DNA of 6,688 nucleotides, taken from assembly GCA_021413405.1 (NCBI GenBank), contig JAIOQL010000655.1:1-6688 (forward strand), written 5' to 3'. The notes below the pieces were generated by a model. The model was given only the letters and a program-made list of their open reading frames with translations. It did not search any database and was not told the origin of the DNA. Positions 5,284 through 6,688 of the stretch are shown in pieces (position 1 is the stretch's first letter; every line of letters starts with the position of its first letter). This stretch comes from Leptospira sp. (GTDB lineage Bacteria; Spirochaetota; Leptospiria; Leptospirales; Leptospiraceae). A program made the translations under genes and the position numbers.

Positions 5284-6062
5284 CAGATAATTCTCCTCGT
5301 TAAAACTTTTAGATAATCAAAGCGTTTGCTGAGATCCGGAGATCCAAGTCCCAGAACTTGCATCAGTCCAGCTGAAGCATCGGGAGCATCATCGTGTCCA
5401 GTCACGGGGTTATATGAAAGAATCTGATTGATAAACTCTTGTTGCACCATCTTTGAAAAACGAATCTTGCTCCACGGAACTTTTAAAAAATTCATAATCC
5501 GGATATGCTTGTTGCTAGTGTTGTTTTTTTCTCGAACAGTTAGTCCTCGTTTTCTTAATTCATGGGCGATCAGAACTTGTGCCTGATTCGTTTCGATAGT
5601 GATTGTTGTAACGTTCATATCTCTGCAAATTTTTTCGACCCGGTCATACATTTTATCTATATGAGACTTCCAAATTTCTCCGCGAACTATGTAAGCGAGA
5701 GTGTCATCATTTTCTTGTTTGGTTCCTCCAATTGCGATAGAGCAAAAATCGGAACCGCCAAAGGCCGGATCAAAGTAAGCATGCAGTTTTATTCCAGCCG
5801 GGGGCTCGGCATATTTCGGGTCCTGAAAAATTCTGTCCTGAATATCAACGGGGATCTGTTGAAACATCGCAGAAAAATACTGCTCACCCATCACTTCGCG
5901 CTGTTCAAGAAGAAGTTCAATGGGAAATTTTTCAGGCCATAGTGGATCACCGGTAGAGTTTATTGCCGGAAGACTAAGGAGTGTCCATTCACCGCCTGAA
6001 TCTGTTGTTCCTCCTGTCTCAATCAAATATCCCGCCAGATCATTTGTAACCCAGCGTTGCAT
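5280..6062 (-). CDS. terL: Terminase large subunit, C-terminal nuclease fragment (disrupted gene)
   Basis: This is the remaining part of the large terminase. It opens with MQRWVTNDLAGYL, the conserved strand that follows Walker B in this family. The frame stays open further upstream to about 6095 (reading PITKETRVIVI), so the ATG is probably not a natural start. The RNase H-like nuclease follows: YFDPAFGGSD with D98, the strand ITIETNQ with E157, and GHDDAPDA with D224/D225 and D228, which give the metal-binding acid set. The 3' end overlaps the portal start by 4 nt (GTGA). About 28 residues expected between Walker B and this fragment are absent, so restoring the frame alone would not rebuild a normal enzyme. 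No good SD lies before the ATG. Confidence 0.9.
   Translation of the reverse strand: MQRWVTNDLAGYLIETGGTTDSGGEWTLLSLPAINSTGDPLWPEKFPIELLLEQREVMGEQYFSAMFQQIPVDIQDRIFQDPKYAEPPAGIKLHAYFDPAFGGSDFCSIAIGGTKQENDDTLAYIVRGEIWKSHIDKMYDRVEKICRDMNVTTITIETNQAQVLIAHELRKRGLTVREKNNTSNKHIRIMNFLKVPWSKIRFSKMVQQEFINQILSYNPVTGHDDAPDASAGLMQVLGLGSPDLSKRFDYLKVLTRRIIW
5293..5298 (-). promoter_or_regulatory. Shine-Dalgarno GAGGAG that sets the portal GTG start
   Basis: GAGGAG lies 9 nt before the GTG at 5283, within the last codons of terminase. It supports GTG as the portal start and suggests coupled translation through the GTGA overlap with the terminase stop. Confidence 0.7.
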
Positions 6063-6088
6063 GATAACGATGACTCTTGTTTCTTTTG

Positions 6089-6631
6089 TTATGGGTCATC
6101 TATTATAAAATAATCGGAGGGCATACCAACTGCTGGACCTGCAACTCCTGTTGCTCGAACGCTACCGCCTAACGCAACCTTCCAGTTGTCAGCCTCAGAG
6201 GAATCACGCATCAGTTGAACCCGATTGAATACATTTTTGTATTCCGCTGTCATCACAGTATTTCTCTGCCAGAGCGTTGCTTCTTTTGCCAAAGCTTCGG
6301 AATAGGAAGCTAATGTAAATCGTAGAGTAGGATTTCTTCCAAGACACCAGGTAGGAAATATTTTCGATGTCAGCTGAGTCTTGCCATGCTGTGGAGGCAT
6401 GTTAATAATCAGTCGTTTTATTTTTCCTTGCTCAACTTTTGTCAGCGTCTCAGCGATGAGTTTAATATGTTTAGGTGTGTCGAATTGTGGATCGATGTAT
6501 CTCGCATAGGCCAATAAATCTTTCGCTCCGTTTTTTTTCCCGTAAAGTGTCCGATCATTTTTCTGAATCTTGGAAAATGCTTTTGTTCCTTCTTCGGAAA
6601 ACGCTTCGAGTATTTCCCTATCCAGCTGCAT
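6089..6631 (-). CDS. terL: Terminase large subunit, N-terminal ATPase fragment (disrupted gene)
   Basis: This is the N-terminal 180 residues of the large terminase, the motor that cuts concatemeric DNA and pumps it into the prohead by ATP hydrolysis. Residues 79-87 form a Walker A loop (PPQHGKTQL, like the usual PPRHGKS), and residues 174-179 (YFIIDD) form Walker B with catalytic acids. The fragment then stops at TAA directly after DDP. Family members continue from that point with about 30 residues before the conserved (M/T)RW-x-x-(D/N)D strand. Here that strand is in another frame just downstream, so this is half of a broken gene. The chosen ATG has GAGGG about 7 nt upstream and an in-frame stop close before it. 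The fragment alone could bind ATP but lacks the nuclease. Confidence 0.9.
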   Translation of the reverse strand: MQLDREILEAFSEEGTKAFSKIQKNDRTLYGKKNGAKDLLAYARYIDPQFDTPKHIKLIAETLTKVEQGKIKRLIINMPPQHGKTQLTSKIFPTWCLGRNPTLRFTLASYSEALAKEATLWQRNTVMTAEYKNVFNRVQLMRDSSEADNWKVALGGSVRATGVAGPAVGMPSDYFIIDDP

Positions 6632-6688
6632 CTTTTCCCTCTACAGATCTGGCGAGCATAATTCGAATCTCCTTATTAATCTCAGGCC
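6618..6688 (-). CDS. 3' end of upstream gene, possibly terminase small subunit (partial)
   Basis: Only about 22 codons are visible; the gene begins beyond the window edge. The frame reads PEINKEIRIMLARS and ends at a TAG overlapping the first codons of the terminase large subunit. Gene order makes a terminase small subunit the natural candidate, because it usually precedes the large subunit, but no DNA-binding motif is visible in so short a stretch. A competing frame ends at a TAG 9 nt before the large-subunit ATG (last residues FELCSPDL), so the true frame is unsettled. An AAGGAG followed 9 nt later by an ATG inside this stretch could only start a 13-codon peptide. The function is inferred from position alone. 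Confidence 0.4.
   Translation of the reverse strand, partial: PEINKEIRIMLARSVEGKDAAG

Noticed and set aside
4949..5290. 113-codon plus-strand ORF opposite the portal start
   Set aside because: Antisense to a conserved portal region; the hydrophobic Ile/Leu/Ser-rich product is typical of shadow translation.
5562..5942. 126-codon plus-strand ORF inside the terminase nuclease region
   Set aside because: It lies fully antisense to a region with clear terminase nuclease motifs, its product resembles no family, and it has no supporting context.
6040..6110. Programmed frameshift, intein or intron explanation for the split terminase
   Set aside because: The junction lacks conserved residues instead of containing extra sequence, there is no recognisable slippery heptamer, and no intein or intron remnants are seen.

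Overview
The window is a tightly packed head-assembly segment of a tailed double-stranded DNA phage or prophage. All supported genes lie on the minus strand, so transcription runs from position 6688 towards 1. In that order: the last codons of a gene that may be the terminase small subunit, the terminase large subunit (split into two reading frames), a DUF1073-type portal, a possible tiny ORF, a Mu gpF-like minor head protein with a long extra C-terminal domain, a small acidic protein overlapping its stop codon by 4 nt, a DUF2213-type prohead protease joined to a scaffold-like region, a DUF2190-like capsid decoration protein, and the first codons of a gene that is probably the major capsid protein. 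Stop/start overlaps and short gaps indicate one operon. No tRNA, rRNA, CRISPR array, insertion sequence or integrase is visible.

The host cannot be named. The DNA is moderately AT-rich and most genes have purine-rich Shine-Dalgarno (SD) sequences, which fits many bacteria. Only structural genes are present, so phage lifestyle is not shown. The broken terminase could mean a decaying prophage, a deletion variant or an assembly fault; the other complete genes look intact.

Three regions stand out. First, the MuF protein carries about 160 residues after its MuF domain, separated by a low-complexity linker, and is followed by an acidic 99-residue ORF overlapping by ATGA. This is the layout of phage MuF polymorphic toxin/immunity pairs; neither the toxin domain nor the partner matches a family I can name. 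Second, the protease gene has no recognisable SD, and its start codon sits in the 5-nt loop of a perfect 11-bp hairpin, whereas an in-frame internal ATG with an ideal SD would produce the scaffold part alone. Together these could set a low protease to high scaffold ratio. Third, terminase lacks roughly 28 residues between Walker B and the following conserved strand, with a frame change at the junction.

Working model: terminase cuts and pumps DNA through the portal into a prohead built on the scaffold; the protease matures the prohead; the decoration protein stabilises the shell; MuF is packaged in or attached to the head and may deliver its C-terminal domain.
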